A stretch of DNA of 64,000 bases from DYRB01 sp963709645 (GTDB lineage: Bacteria > Pseudomonadota > Gammaproteobacteria > Chromatiales > Chromatiaceae): NCBI GenBank assembly GCA_963709645.1, contig CAVPXP010000037.1, positions 1-64,000 on the forward strand. Direction: 5' to 3'. Under the pieces are notes generated by a model. It ran no database searches, was not told the DNA's origin, and saw nothing but the letters and a program-made list of their open reading frames with translations. Within the stretch, counting starts at the first letter, position 1. The number at the start of each line of letters is the position of its first letter. Below, one piece after another: positions 10,541 through 21,280 of this stretch. The position numbers and the translations under genes are program-made.

Positions 10541-11375
10541 TCATTGTTGCGCGGAGAGGTAGCAGATCCAGGAGGCGTCTGCCGCGGCGTCCTCGGCGGG
10601 GACAAAGACCCCGTCCGCCTCGCCCTGATCGTTCCACCCCTGCCAGTAACAGGTCACACGGGAGAAACCGGCCTCGGCCAACAGCTCGCGCAGCTCCGGC
10701 AGGGTCCAGAGGCGCCAGTCATAGCTGAAGGCCCGCTCCAGCCTGGACCCATCCGGAAAGGCGAAATGGATATGGCAGACCAGGCGGCCATCGATGGGAT
10801 TGTAGTGGGCCTGCTCCCAGAGGTAGGTAAAGGTCCCCTCCGCGCCCTCGACGGCCCGTTCCTCTGTGAAAACCCGGAAGGCGTCGCAGCCGCCAAAGGC
10901 ATCGAGGAAAAAGACCCCATCCGGCACGAGTCCGACACGCACCCGACGAAAGTAGTGCAGCAGGGCTGCAGCGGTCGCGCAGCAGCCAATAGCTGAAGTT
11001 CATAGCAAGAATGACGTCCACAGGGCCCGGGCGTACCCGCTGCACGTCGCCCTGGATGAGCCGGCAGCGGGTCCTGGTCCCAGTCGGGAGGGTCGCCAGG
11101 TGATGGTCCCTCGCCCAGGCGAGAACCGATGGGTCCAGGTCCACCGCCAGGGCCCGGTGGGCCGGGTGGCGACGGACCCACTCGCAACTCACCGCGGCGG
11201 TCCCGCAGAAGTCTTCCCGCAACAGTTGCGCGCGGCGTCCGACAAGGAGGGGAAAGCGGTGGGAGATGAAATCGACTTCCGCCGCGGGGAACTGCACCGA
11301 ACGCTCATAGAGGCGATGGCGGTCCGCCACCTCGGCTTGGGTCCTCGCCTGCGAGTTGTTCTTCTGCCGGATCAT
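10541..11375 (-). CDS. class I SAM-dependent methyltransferase, frameshifted once
   Basis: ATG at 11375 (MIRQKNNSQARTQAEVADRH). The SAM-binding motif I is in LREDFCGTAAVSCEWV, with the acidic motif II in ALAVDLDPSVLAWA. A single shift near 10980 joins MNFSYWLLRDR to the C-terminal half RVRVGLVPDGVFFLDAFGG. The second half contains a tryptophan-rich region and YDWRLWTLPELRELLAEAGF, typical of small-molecule methyltransferases of this fold. The substrate cannot be named. It converges with adk. Confidence 0.75.
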
Positions 11376-11575
11376 GGAACCTTGGGGAAGCTGGTCACCT
11401 GCGGCTTGGCCCGGTCCAGACGCCACCCCGGGCGCCCCGGGCCGCTCCGGGCATGGCGGATTTGCGCCGCGCCACCGCTTTCGGATATTCTCCCCGGCTC
11501 GCAGCGTCTGGGAAAGCCTGCTGAGGCCCAACCCCGCTTTCGGCGCCGTATGACAGGGGCGCGCTGCAATTTCCC

Positions 11576-11666
11576 GGAGAGGTGTCCGAGCGGCTTAAGG
11601 AGCACGCCTGGAAAGTGTGTATAGGTTAACAGCCTATCGAGGGTTCGAATCCCTCCCTCTCCGCCA
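11576..11666 (+). tRNA. tRNA-Ser (anticodon GGA)
   Basis: Complete class II tRNA of 91 bases with a long variable arm, an acceptor stem GGAGAGG pairing with CCTCTCC, a T arm containing GGTTCGAATCC and an encoded CCA end. The anticodon GGA lies at 11610-11612 in the loop CTGGAAA, reading UCC/UCU serine codons. Confidence 0.95.
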
Positions 11667-11746
11667 AGCGAAAGAACAAAATCTAGCGAGGCTTCGCCTC
11701 AGACCGGCCAGTCCCGGGGCACTTCGGCCGGGGCCGTACCGGCACC

Positions 11747-11818
11747 TGGGAGCGCCGCCCTCGGCGCGTCTGCCGCAGCCAGCCGCGAGGCCATGTCGCG
11801 GCGAGGGCGCCGCTCCCA
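11747..11818. repeat. REP-like imperfect palindrome
   Basis: TGGGAGCGCCGCCCTCG at 11747-11763 pairs with CGAGGGCGCCGCTCCCA at 11802-11818 with one mismatch, enclosing 38 bases. The GGGAGCGGCGCCC type core is a familiar extragenic palindrome in gammaproteobacterial genomes. It lies between tRNA-Ser and the kinase gene, where it could fold in the transcript. Confidence 0.55.
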
Positions 11819-11909
11819 CGGATGGCCCTCTCCCCGAAATCTTGACTCATTTGTGCAGATGGGGGTCGCTCGAGGAACCCTAGCTGGTGCATGATTTGAC
11901 AGAAATCGC

Positions 11910-14900
11910 CTAAGGGTTGGGCAGCCCGTTCTCCCGCTCCCAGGTCAACGCATCCTGCACCCCGCAATACTGGGCTTCCAACGCCTGCAGCAACTCCCCG
12001 GCCCCATCCAGCCGCCCTTCCCGCCCCCGGTGTTCCAGCACCTTGGAAAGCGCCGCCAGTTCGGTTGCCCCCAGATTCGCGCTGCTCGATTTCAGGCTGT
12101 GTGCCGCGCGGCGCAGCGCCTCGCCGTCCTCGCGATCGACGGCGTCGCGCATCTGCTGAAGCAGTCTCGGCGACTCCTGAAGGTAGATGCCGACAATCTT
12201 GCCGAGCAGGTCGGGCTGTCCGGGCCGCTGCAAGGCGCGGACCTGGGCCAGTACCTGCCGCGCCAACGGGGAATGGGTCTGATCGGGCTCGGGTTGGGCC
12301 TCATGCGCAGACTCGGATCGCGCCCCAGCACCAGATACCGCCGCCCGCGGGTGCGCCGTTTCCGATCGCGATGAAGCCGCCAATGGCGCCAGAGCCGCGG
12401 GAGGGGCGGCCCTGCTGCCGGCGGGGAGCCAGCGGTCCAGCAGGGCGGCCAACTGTTGCTGCGTGAAGGGCTTGCTCAGGTAATCATCCATCCCGGCCGC
12501 CACACACTCCTCCCGAACGCCCTCGATGACATTGGCAGTGATTGCGACGACCGGCACACGCCTCCCGCCCTGGGTCTGTTCCCGGCGGCGTATGGCGGCG
12601 GTCGCAGCAAAGCCGTCCAGCACCGGCATCTGGCAGTCCATCAGGACCAGGTCAAATGCGGTTCGAGCGGCGGCATCGACGGCTTCCTGACCATTGGCGG
12701 CCACCTGTGCCTCGCAGCCGAGAACGTCCAGCATGGCCTGGGCCAGTTCTGCGTTCACCGGGTTATCCTCAGCGACCAGGACGCGGCCCCTGAACCGCGG
12801 CAAGCGGTCAGTCGGGTACGACCGCACGCCGGCTGCCCGCCCCAACCACCTTGCTATGCAGCCGGCGCAGGGCCTTGTGCAGCTTGGCTTGCCGCACCGG
12901 TTTGTGGATGAAGCCCTGCACACCGGCTTGAAGGGCCGCCTCGGTGAGAACGACTCCCGTTTCAGAGTGCAGCAACAGCACCTTGAGCCCCGCCAACGCC
13001 GGATCGCTGCGGATTTGGCGCGTCAGCTCGAGCCCGCTCATCTCGGGCATACCCTCGTCCACCATCGCGATGTCATGGGGTTCACCCGCCCGCAGGGCAT
13101 CCCGCAGCCGGGCCAGCGCCTGCGGCCCATTCTCTGCCTCGTCGCTCACGAGGCCCCAGGCCGCCACATACCGGCGCACCACCTCGCGGCTGCCAGCGTT
13201 GTCGTCCACGATCAGGACCCGCCATGCCGGCAGGGCCGGGAGTGGCGGCATGCGCGCCAATGGCTGCTGCAGCGGCAGGGTGAACCAGAATCGTGAGCCC
13301 GCTCCTGGCGCGCTGTCCACCCCGATCTCCCCACCCATCAGTTCGACCAACCGCCGCGTGATGGTCAGCCCCAAGCCGGTGCCCCCGTAGCGGCGGGTCG
13401 TGGAGCCGTCCGCCTGGGTGAAGGAATCGAATATTCGGGATTGCGCCTGCGGGGCAATGCCGATGCCGGTGTCCTGGACTTCAAAGAGAAGGCACGGCGC
13501 CTTAGCCTCAGTGTCTCGCACGCGCAGCCGAAGAACGACCTCGCCCTGCTCGGTAAACTTGATGGCATTGCCCACCAGGTTCACCAAGGCCTGCCGCAGG
13601 CGCACCGGGTCGGCTTCCATCCTAGCCGGTAACTGTACCGGCAGGTCGCAGACCAACTCCAGCCCCTTCTCGTGCGCCCGCCCAGCGAGCAGCGCCGCAG
13701 TCTCTTCGATCAAGTCCCGGAGGTCGACCGGCACCCGTTGCAAGTCGATCCGGCCGGCCTCGATCTTGGACAAGTCCAGAATATCGTCCACGATGTCCAG
13801 CAGCGCCCGCCCCGACTGCTGGATCAGGTGTGCAATTCGCTGTTCCCGACCTTTCAGCGAAGCATGGAGCAGCAACTCTGCCATGCCGAGCACGCCGTTC
13901 AAGGGGGTACGAATCTCGTGGCTCATCACGGCCAGGAATTCCGATTTCGCCCGGCTGGCTGCCTCGGCGGCTTCCTTCGCCTGTTGCAACGCCTCTTCCG
14001 CCCGTTTGCGCTCGGTGATGTCCCGCCCCACCCCGGCGAACTCGATGATCCGACCGGATGCGTCGCAAATCGCCCGATCGGTCCATTGCTGCCAGCGGAT
14101 GTCGCCATCGGGCATGATGACCCGATGTTCGATGGTCGACAGAGGGTTTTGCCCATTCAGCGCAGAAAAGGTTGCCGCCAACCGCTGCTGATCCTCCTCG
14201 GGAATCAGGGGCAAGAAACTCTGCCCGAGTAGATCCTCGCGCTGCTTGCCGAAATAGCGGCAGTAGGCCTCGTTCACGAAGGTGATGGCGCCATTCGTCA
14301 GGAACCGGCAGATCAGTTCCGTCTGATCTTCCACGATGGCACGATAACGGGCCTCGCTGTTCCGCAGATCGATGGTCTGCGCGGCGACCTGCCGTTCGCG
14401 TTCCTGAAGGCGAGCAGCCATGCGGTCGAAGGCCGCTGCGACCTGGCCGATTTCGCCTTCCGGGGCCAGACCGATGCGGTAGTCCAGATCGCCTTGTCCG
14501 ATTTGCTGGACACCGGTTCGCAAGCGTCCCATCGGCCGCAGGAACTGGCGCTCCAGCAACGCAGAAATGGTACCCACCAGCAATGCGCTGAACAGCAAAG
14601 TGCCCACCGCCATGGTCCACAGCGCCCGCCGACTGGCTGCATAGGCCTCGGCCTGGGGCAGCTCGGTCACCGCCACCCAGGGGGTGCCGGGCACGGCCAT
14701 CATGGTGCCAACCACCGGCTCGCCCCCGAAACTCAGATAATCGCCCGCCCAAAGGTCGCCGGCGGCGCGGACCATCCCTAGCAGATCCGGGCGCCGGTCC
14801 AGCCGGGTGCTGTCGAGCACGACCTGGGGATCGGAATGGGCGATGACGCGTCCCTGCTGATTGACCAAGTAAGCCCTGCCGGTCTGGCCGAACTGGAGTG

Positions 14901-15483
14901 TGCCGATGACGTCGTTCAACACGTCCATCCGCAGGCGGCTGACAATAACGCCGCCCTCTGATGCAGGAGCGGACAAGATCAGATAGGGATCGTTACCCAC
15001 CGAAAGCTGTAGGTCTCCGACATAGCCCCTGCCCTGCCGCGCGACTAGAAACCACTGCGATTGCGGAATGGTGAATAGATTGGCCAGCACGCCGCCATCG
15101 GCCGGGGCATGGGCAATGACTCGGCCGGCCGCGCTGACGAACGCGACTTCCAGCAGGGCCGGCTGGTCGCGCAGCAATCGCTCCAACTCATCCGCCACAG
15201 CCTGCACTTCATCGCGGCCGAAAAGGTCCAGTATCTGCAGGAGGTTCTGCTGTCGAGCAAGGAAATCGCTGACCCTCTGGACGACCCGCTGAGTGGCCTC
15301 CTGTTGCCGACCTCGCCAGCCATCCTGCTCGGTGCGGTTCACCAAGAGGAGAATTCCCGCGACGCTCGCCAGGACCAGTAGCAGCACTGCCACACCAAAC
15401 ACGGCCAGCAACTGCCGGCGTAGGCGGCCGTCGAGGAACCCGCCTGACCTGTTAGCGGGCGCCGGTTTGGGCCAGCGGCTCAC
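11910..15483 (-). CDS. dCache hybrid sensor histidine kinase (HAMP-PAS-HisKA-HATPase-REC-REC-HPt), one frameshift
   Basis: GTG start at 15483 overlaps the stop of the binding-protein gene as GTGA. Domains in order: transmembrane segment 25-48; periplasmic dCache-like sensor about 49-285; second transmembrane segment 287-311; HAMP 312-362; PAS 375-492; HisKA with His at about 522 in VMSHEIRTPLNG; ATPase with VNLVGNAIKF, DTGIGI and GGTGLGL; a first receiver (MVDEGMP) about 755-870; then, after a frameshift near 12840, a second receiver (VLAEDNPVNAEL, VLMDCQMP) and an HPt domain (HSLKSSSANLGA). All phosphorelay residues are present. It is the last gene of an operon with two polyamine-type binding lipoproteins and a c-di-GMP enzyme, which suggests the dCache sensor reads the bound or free ligand. 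No response regulator with an output domain is adjacent. Confidence 0.85.
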
Positions 15484-16589
15484 CGTGCGCCGCCGCTCGT
15501 CGCATGGGTCCGCCCAGTCAGATAACGCTGCCAAATGTGCTCATGGAGGGCTTGCCCTGCTGCGCTGAGCGGCATGATCACCTCCGCCCGCTGAATGTCC
15601 GCGACGGGCGGAAAGATCACTGGATCGTTCAGGATGCGCGGATTGATGAACGGATACGCCGCCTCGTTGGCAGTGGCGTAGTGCTGCTCGTTGACCACCT
15701 GGGCAGAGATTTCCGGGCGCAGCAGGAAATTGATGAAGGCTTCGGCGGTCTGTTTGCGCCGGCTGGCCGCCGGAATGACGAAGTTGTCGCCCCACTGGAT
15801 ACTGCCCTCCGCGGGCAGGACATAGCGAACGTCCAGGTTGCGGTCACGCGCCCGGAGCACGTCTCCGGCCCAGCCGTAGGTGAGGGTCGCTTCACCGCTC
15901 GCCAGCAATTCCTCCGCAATCGCCGGCACGTAGCCGGAGGTGCGGGCGTTCGCCCTGAGCGCCAGCAAGCGCTGCAAGGCCGCCTCCAACTCGGCAGGAT
16001 CTTCCGTATTGATGGAGAAACCGAGCGACTGCAGCGCGATGCCCATCAGGTACCGCGGGAGGTCCCATAGCAACAGGTGGCCGGCGTAATGTGGGTCCCA
16101 CAGGTCCGTCCAACGCTGGATACCAGGCGGGACCCGATCGGCCCGCACGATCAGGCCCGTAAGGCCCCAGTTAAAGGTCACGCTGTAGCGGTTGTCCGGG
16201 TCGAAGACGAGGTCACGGAAATTGGCGGAAATGTTTCTGAAGTTCGGTACGTTACGCTGGTCGATCTCGGCGAGCAGGCCCTCCGCCACCAGTTCTGGGA
16301 CAAACGGGTTGTCGACAACCACCACATCGTAGACCGCGCCGGCGCGGAGATTTTGCACGGCCTCTTCCGTGGTTTCATAGGTCGGGTAGCCGACCTTGAC
16401 GCCGTACTCCGCCTCGAAGGCATCGAGTACCGACTGCGGCATGTCATCCGCCCAATCGTAAAAGACCAGTTCCCTCGCCAGGGCCGGCTGTGCCGATTTG
16501 GTCCGGGTGTCGGCGTCGCCACAGGCACCCAGGAGTCCCAACACCAGGACGGCGCAAAACAGATGCTTGAGCATCTCCTCACCCATCAT
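15480..16589 (-). CDS. PotD/NspS-like polyamine-binding lipoprotein (copy 1)
   Basis: About 369 residues. The N-terminus has a lipoprotein signal ending LVLGLLGAC, so the protein is probably anchored at the periplasmic face. The body is a type II periplasmic binding protein of the spermidine/putrescine family: RELVFYDWADDMPQSVLDAF, DVVVVDNPFVPEL, FRDLVFDPDNRYSVTFNWG, and YVLPAEGSIQWGDNFVIP. The ATG at 16589 overlaps the stop of copy 2 as ATGA. No permease or ATPase gene of an ABC importer is present, so transport is unlikely to be its role; a ligand-presenting sensor like NspS is the better guess. The exact ligand cannot be read from sequence. Confidence 0.82.
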   Translation of the reverse strand: MMGEEMLKHLFCAVLVLGLLGACGDADTRTKSAQPALARELVFYDWADDMPQSVLDAFEAEYGVKVGYPTYETTEEAVQNLRAGAVYDVVVVDNPFVPELVAEGLLAEIDQRNVPNFRNISANFRDLVFDPDNRYSVTFNWGLTGLIVRADRVPPGIQRWTDLWDPHYAGHLLLWDLPRYLMGIALQSLGFSINTEDPAELEAALQRLLALRANARTSGYVPAIAEELLASGEATLTYGWAGDVLRARDRNLDVRYVLPAEGSIQWGDNFVIPAASRRKQTAEAFINFLLRPEISAQVVNEQHYATANEAAYPFINPRILNDPVIFPPVADIQRAEVIMPLSAAGQALHEHIWQRYLTGRTHATSGGAR

Positions 16590-17703
16590 TGCGGTCCCTT
16601 GGAGTCGTCCCCCAGGAAATCCGCCCAAAGCTCGGCATAGCGCTTTTTCCCTTCCGGGCTCAGCGACAGGATGAGGTGCCCATTTTGCAGATCCTCATTG
16701 CGCGGATACACCACCGGGTCGTTGCGAATCTCCGGATCGATCAGGGGCCAGGCCGCCTCGTTGGGATGACCGTAACCTGATTCATTGACGTCCAGCGCGG
16801 CGATCTCGGGGCGCAACATGAAATTGATCAGGGTCTCCGCGGTACGCTTGTTGGGGCTATTGGCGGTGATGACATAACTATCTCCCCACAGTGCGGTTCC
16901 CTCCTGGGGCAAGATGTAGGCGACCGCTGGATTGGCCTTGCGAGCCAATCGAAAGTCCTCCGCATATCCGTGCAGGATCGCAATCTCGCCACTCACCAGC
17001 TTGGGCACCCAACGCTGGCCTCGATATCGACCATGACCACGGACGGTTTCAGCTCCAGGAGGCGCTTGCGCACCGCGTCGAGCGCCGGCGGGTCTTCTGC
17101 GCTGAATGGATAGCCCAATGATGACAGCGTCATGCCGATAATCTCGCGCGGCGCAGCCCGCAGCCCGATCTTGCCGGCGTATTGCGGGTCCCACAGATCG
17201 GCGAAACGGCTCAGGGCATCGCCCACCAGATCGGTGCGAACCACCAAGCCGGTCGTACCGTAGGAACAGGGGATGGAGTACCGGTTGCCGGGATCGATCG
17301 CCAGGTCCCGAAAATTGGCCGAAATATTCTTAAAGTTAGGGATATTCGCAAAGTCGATCTCGGCCAGCAAACCGGCGCCAGCCAGGGGCGAGATGAGCTG
17401 ATTTTCGATCAGGGCGACGTCATAGACCTGACCGGCCTGAATATATGCTTCGGACTCCTCCGGGGCATCGTAGGAAACATAACGAATCGTGACGCCGTAC
17501 TCCCTGGTAAAGGCATCGAATATCGCCCGGGGTGTGTCCTCAGGATAACCATAGAACACCAGCTCAGAGGACAGGGGCGTCTCAGCGGGTTCCGCCGGGG
17601 GTGCTGAATCGCCGCAGGCCGTCATCAAGCCGACCGCCAGCCAAAGGGTAAGCGGCAGTGGTCCTACCCTCAATAACCGTGACATGGGGCATGTCCTCAT
17701 CAT
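16586..17703 (-). CDS. PotD/NspS-like polyamine-binding lipoprotein (copy 2), one frameshift
   Basis: A paralogue of the next gene downstream. Lipoprotein signal ending LAVGLMTACGDS, then ELVFYGYPEDTPRAIFDAF and DPGNRYSIPCSYGTTGLVVR, the signature of the spermidine-binding family. After a shift near 17015 it continues WVPKLVSGEIAILHGYAEDF and ILPQEGTALWGDSYVITAN to the stop at 16586. The ATG at 17703 overlaps the stop of the GGDEF-EAL gene as ATGA. With the shift undone the protein is about 372 residues, normal for the family. Two diverged copies side by side suggest different ligand preferences or heteromeric sensing. Confidence 0.8.
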
Positions 17704-19506
17704 TGGTTGAGCAGAACAAGCAATTCGCCGATCGGGATGGGTCGACTGAAGTAGAAGCCTTGCGCCGTGTCGCAGGACAGGTCCCGGATCACTCGCATCT
17801 GGTCGGCGGTCTCGATGCCCTCGGCGGTCACGCTGAAGCCGAGGTTCTTGGCCAGCGCAACGATGGTGCGGATGATCGCGATGCTCTCCCTGTCATGGGG
17901 AACGCCGTGCACAAAACTTCGGTCCACTTTCAGACTGGTCAGTGGCAGGCGCTTCAAGTAGCTCAGGGACGACCAGCCGGTCCCGAAGTCGTCCAGTGCC
18001 AAATGAATCCCGGCGCCACGCAAGGCGGTGAGTGTGCTCAGGGTGGACTGCGGCTGTCTTCCATCAAGGTGCCTTCGGTCAGCTCCAACTCCAGGCAGTC
18101 CGGCGCCAGGCCGGTCTCACGCGAGGATGCTCGGTGATGCTGTGCAGCAGATTGGCGTCCCTGAATTGCATGGACGAGAGGTTCACCGCGACCCGCAGGC
18201 GATGCCCGGCAGCGCGCCAGCGGACCGCGTCGGTACAGGCGGTACGCAGGACCCAGTCGCCGATCCGCCCGATCAGCCCGTTCTCCTCCGCGGCAGGAAT
18301 AAAATCGTCGGGCAAGATGCATCCCTGCTCCGGATGTTCCCAGCGGATCAACGCCTCCACCGTTTGGATACGCCCGGATTTCAGGTCGAGCTGGGGTTGA
18401 TAGACCAGGGCGAACTCGCCCCGCTCCAGAGCAAGCCGCAGATTTGCCTCCAGATTGAGACGCCGCATCGCCCGCTCGGTGAGGGATTCGCTGTAGAACT
18501 GACAGTTGTCGCGTCCCAGGTCCTTGGCGTGGTACATCGCGGTGTCGGCGTGCTTGAGCAGCGCGGATGCGCTCAGACCATCCTCCGGGTAGAGGGCAAT
18601 GCCGATGCTCGCCGTCACGGTCACCGCTCTCCCGCTCAGGTTGAACGGCCTGCGCATCAGGTCGCGGATGCGGTGCGCCACCAGCAGGGCATCGTCGGCC
18701 TGCTTCAGGTTGGGAATCAGGGTCGTGAACTCGTCGCCACCGAGCCGGGCGAGCGCTGTCTCCGATTCGGGGGCCCCTGCGCGCGCCACCAGGTCGCCCG
18801 GGCGGACACTCTGGCGCAGGCGGTCGGCGGCCCACTGCAAGAGCAGGTCCCCGCTGCCATGTCCGAGGGTATCGTTGATGGTCTTGAAGCCGTCGAGATC
18901 CAGGAACAGGACCGCCAGTCTGGTGCCTTGCGCTTGGGCACGATCGATCTCCCGACTCAGTTGCTCCAGGAACGACTGGCGGTTCGCCAGCCCGGTCAGG
19001 GTGTCGTAGTACGCCAAGCGGTGGAACCGGCGTCGCCTCCTTGCGCTCGGTGATGTCGCGCGCGCCCGTGATGTCCGCAGAGGCAAAGCACTCGGGCCAT
19101 CGATGGCGGCGAGCGGGCTTCGAAGTGTCGCGCCCCTGCGGACGCGAATCCGATTGGAACTCGAAGCTGAACCTCGCCGGGTCACCCGTGCGGGCGATCC
19201 CGTCGATGAGCGTGAGCGATGGCCGCGGGATAAGTCTCGGCAAGGGGACGCCAGGCTGCGGGGCGTCGCAGTGGAGCCGCTTCCGACGCCTGGCGCACGT
19301 CAGAACCAGCCCCCCGCGGTTGACGGGAAGGTGTCTGGCAAGGCACGAGGATCGCGCATTGCGCGCATGGCGGCGGCAGGTCCTGAAGCGCCTGATACCC
19401 GCGCAGTCGCCACGCCGCCCAGGTCGAAACGCACCTGTCTGGCGTGCTCTACGAAGCCCTCTCGGCTCAGGGGCTCTCCCGCATCTTGCAGGAGCTTGAG
19501 GGTCAT
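17700..19506 (-). CDS. GGDEF-EAL c-di-GMP cyclase/phosphodiesterase with degraded N-terminal sensor part
   Basis: The readable core starts FHRLAYYDTLTGLANRQSFL and carries an intact GGDEF motif (RLGGDEFTTLIPNL), so it may make c-di-GMP. The EAL domain has VEALIRWEHPEQG, NLSSMQFR, ELELTEGTLMED and LDDFGTGWSSLSYLK, so it may also degrade it. A shift lies near 18125 and another near 18030. Upstream, the frame breaks several times; a PAS ending ITGARDITERKEA is recognisable and the 5' limit at 19506 (MTLKLLQDAGEP) is provisional. I see no clear transmembrane segment in the readable part, so how it would contact the binding proteins is unknown. It is the first gene of the operon; its stop overlaps the next start. 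Confidence 0.75.
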
Positions 19507-19938
19507 CTTCCCGACGAGCCGCCGCAGGGGCTGCGGCGAAACTCCGCTGCCCCTTGGACGGCCGCCGTTGAGTTTCGGGGAACATGTGTCGGGTCCGGGT
19601 CCCGTGCCGCCAGTGGGCGATGCGCCCCGCCCGTTCCCGTTCCCGGCCCCAGACACGGCCGATGGACAGCGGAAGTCGGCCGACTTCGGACATCGCGGAT
19701 GCCGTGCGCAGCGCGCTGGTGTAGGCTTCGATGGGAACCGGACGCGGAGAGCGAGGAGGACAACCGACCCTGGCCAGAAACCGACCGGCAAGTGTTCCGC
19801 TCTCGGCGATGGGTGCTGCGCCCGCCCTCGGGAGCGGATTTGAGACGTTGTGTAGCCCTGGTCTCCCTGGGAGCCTGTTCTTCGCCTCGCAAACAAGGCT
19901 CGGAACCTGTTAATCCAATTCCATTAGGACAAGAACTG
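19507..19938. other. intergenic or decayed upstream part of the GGDEF-EAL gene
   Basis: About 430 bases between the operon and the divergent hemerythrin gene. Open stretches exist on both strands but no domain can be assigned. It should hold the promoters of both units; I cannot mark them with confidence. Confidence 0.3.
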
Positions 19939-20340
19939 ATGAAAGACTTGGTTTGGGACAAAACGCTCAGTGTCGATGTCCCCGAAATCGATGAAGATCA
20001 CCGCAGGCTGGTGGACCTGTTTAATCTGCTCAGCCATGCTGTAGCGGACGGAGATGCGCCAAACTATATCGAGGCGGTGATGGAAGAGCTGATCAGTTGT
20101 ACCGCCTGGCATTTCAAGCACGAGGAGCGGTTGATGCTGAAGTATGGCTACCAAGGCATCGTGGAACACAAATCGGAGCACGAGGAATTGATAGCAAGCG
20201 CCAAGGCGCTCCAACGGAAGCTCCTGCAGGAGAGCAAACCCGTTTTGGGTGAAGATATCCAGTTTCTGGAGCATTGGTTGACCGGGCATATCCTCGGTAC
20301 CGATCGGGACTTGGGCTCCTATCTTTGCGAGCTGATGTAG
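19939..20340 (+). CDS. bacteriohemerythrin
   Basis: 133 residues, starting MKDLVWDKTLSVDVPEIDED with an AGGACAAG ribosome site just upstream. It is a four-helix O2-binding protein with a non-haem di-iron centre. The ligands are visible: DEDHRRL near the start, WHFKHEE in the second helix region, EHKSEHEEL, and HILGTDRDL at the end. Single-domain bacteriohemerythrins bind or carry oxygen in microaerobic bacteria. It is divergent from the c-di-GMP/polyamine operon and precedes a DUF2189 membrane protein. Confidence 0.92.
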   Translation: MKDLVWDKTLSVDVPEIDEDHRRLVDLFNLLSHAVADGDAPNYIEAVMEELISCTAWHFKHEERLMLKYGYQGIVEHKSEHEELIASAKALQRKLLQESKPVLGEDIQFLEHWLTGHILGTDRDLGSYLCELM

Positions 20341-20370
20341 GGGCCGTTCAGGCAGCGACGATCGCCAACC

Positions 20371-21168
20371 GTGAACACCCCGCCGGCCCAAGATGCCATC
20401 CCCAACAGCGCATCGCTCTCGCCGGGAAGATTCTCAGCCACGGATATCGCGAGTGCGGTTGCGACCGGGTGGCGTACCTTCCGCCGCCTGCCCGGTCCGA
20501 GCATCGCCTTCGCCTCCCTGTTCGCCCTGATCGGACTTCTCCTGCTCACCGCGGTGGGCCATTTCGGCATCTCCCCCATGGCATTGCCTTTCGCGGGTGG
20601 TTTCTTGCTGCTGGGCCCGGCGCTGCTGACCGGATTCTTTCGTCTGGCCGCACTGAGTGCTGGGGGCCACAAACCCCGTCTCCGGGACGCAGTCGCGGCA
20701 TTCGCCCGGGCACCGGCGGGCCTGTGGATGGTCGCGGGCGTCTGCGCCTTCCTGTTTCTGATCTGGATTACGGACGCAGCGGTGCTCTATGCCTTCATGA
20801 TAGGCGCAGAGCATCTACCCTACGACCTGCCCTGGCTGATCAGCCTGCAGCGTCATGTGGTCCGCTTCGAGCTTTGGGGCGCGCTCATGGGATCGGTCCT
20901 CGCGTTCACTATCTTCAGCATTTCGGCTTTCTCAGTTCCCCTATTGCACGAGGGCCGGGCCAATCTGGTCCAAGCGGTGCACGCCAGCGTCGGTGCCGTA
21001 CTCGCCAACCTGCTGCCTGCCGTCGCCTGGGGCCTGCTGCTGACGGTCACCATCCTGCTCTCAATCCTGCTGCTCCCGCTCCTGACGGTCGTGCTGCCGG
21101 TACTTGCATACGCCAGCTTCGCCATCTACCAAAGGGTTTTTCCGCGGGCGGCAGACAGCCTTCAGTAA
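20371..21168 (+). CDS. DUF2189 integral membrane protein
   Basis: 265 residues from a GTG at 20371. The sequence has about six hydrophobic spans, among them SIAFASLFALIGLLLLTAVG, ALPFAGGFLLLGPALLTGFF, LWMVAGVCAFLFLIWI and VAWGLLLTVTILLSILLLP. The N-terminal GWRTFRRLPGPSIAFA and the later LLHEGRANLVQAVHAS match the DUF2189 pattern. Function is not known. It lies 30 bases after the hemerythrin and may be cotranscribed with it. Confidence 0.8.
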   Translation: MNTPPAQDAIPNSASLSPGRFSATDIASAVATGWRTFRRLPGPSIAFASLFALIGLLLLTAVGHFGISPMALPFAGGFLLLGPALLTGFFRLAALSAGGHKPRLRDAVAAFARAPAGLWMVAGVCAFLFLIWITDAAVLYAFMIGAEHLPYDLPWLISLQRHVVRFELWGALMGSVLAFTIFSISAFSVPLLHEGRANLVQAVHASVGAVLANLLPAVAWGLLLTVTILLSILLLPLLTVVLPVLAYASFAIYQRVFPRAADSLQ

Positions 21169-21280
21169 TTTGGGACCTATTGCCGTCCCCCGCGCCTTTG
21201 CATGCTGCTGCCCTTCTTTTCGGGTCTCTGGGTCGAACGCAAGGTTACAATCCGGACATCCCTGCCGCGAGGAGTCCGCC

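Noticed and set aside
11462..11491. TTGCGC-N18-TATTCT as a promoter for tRNA-Ser
   Set aside because: Weak match and 85 bases from the tRNA start; could be chance.
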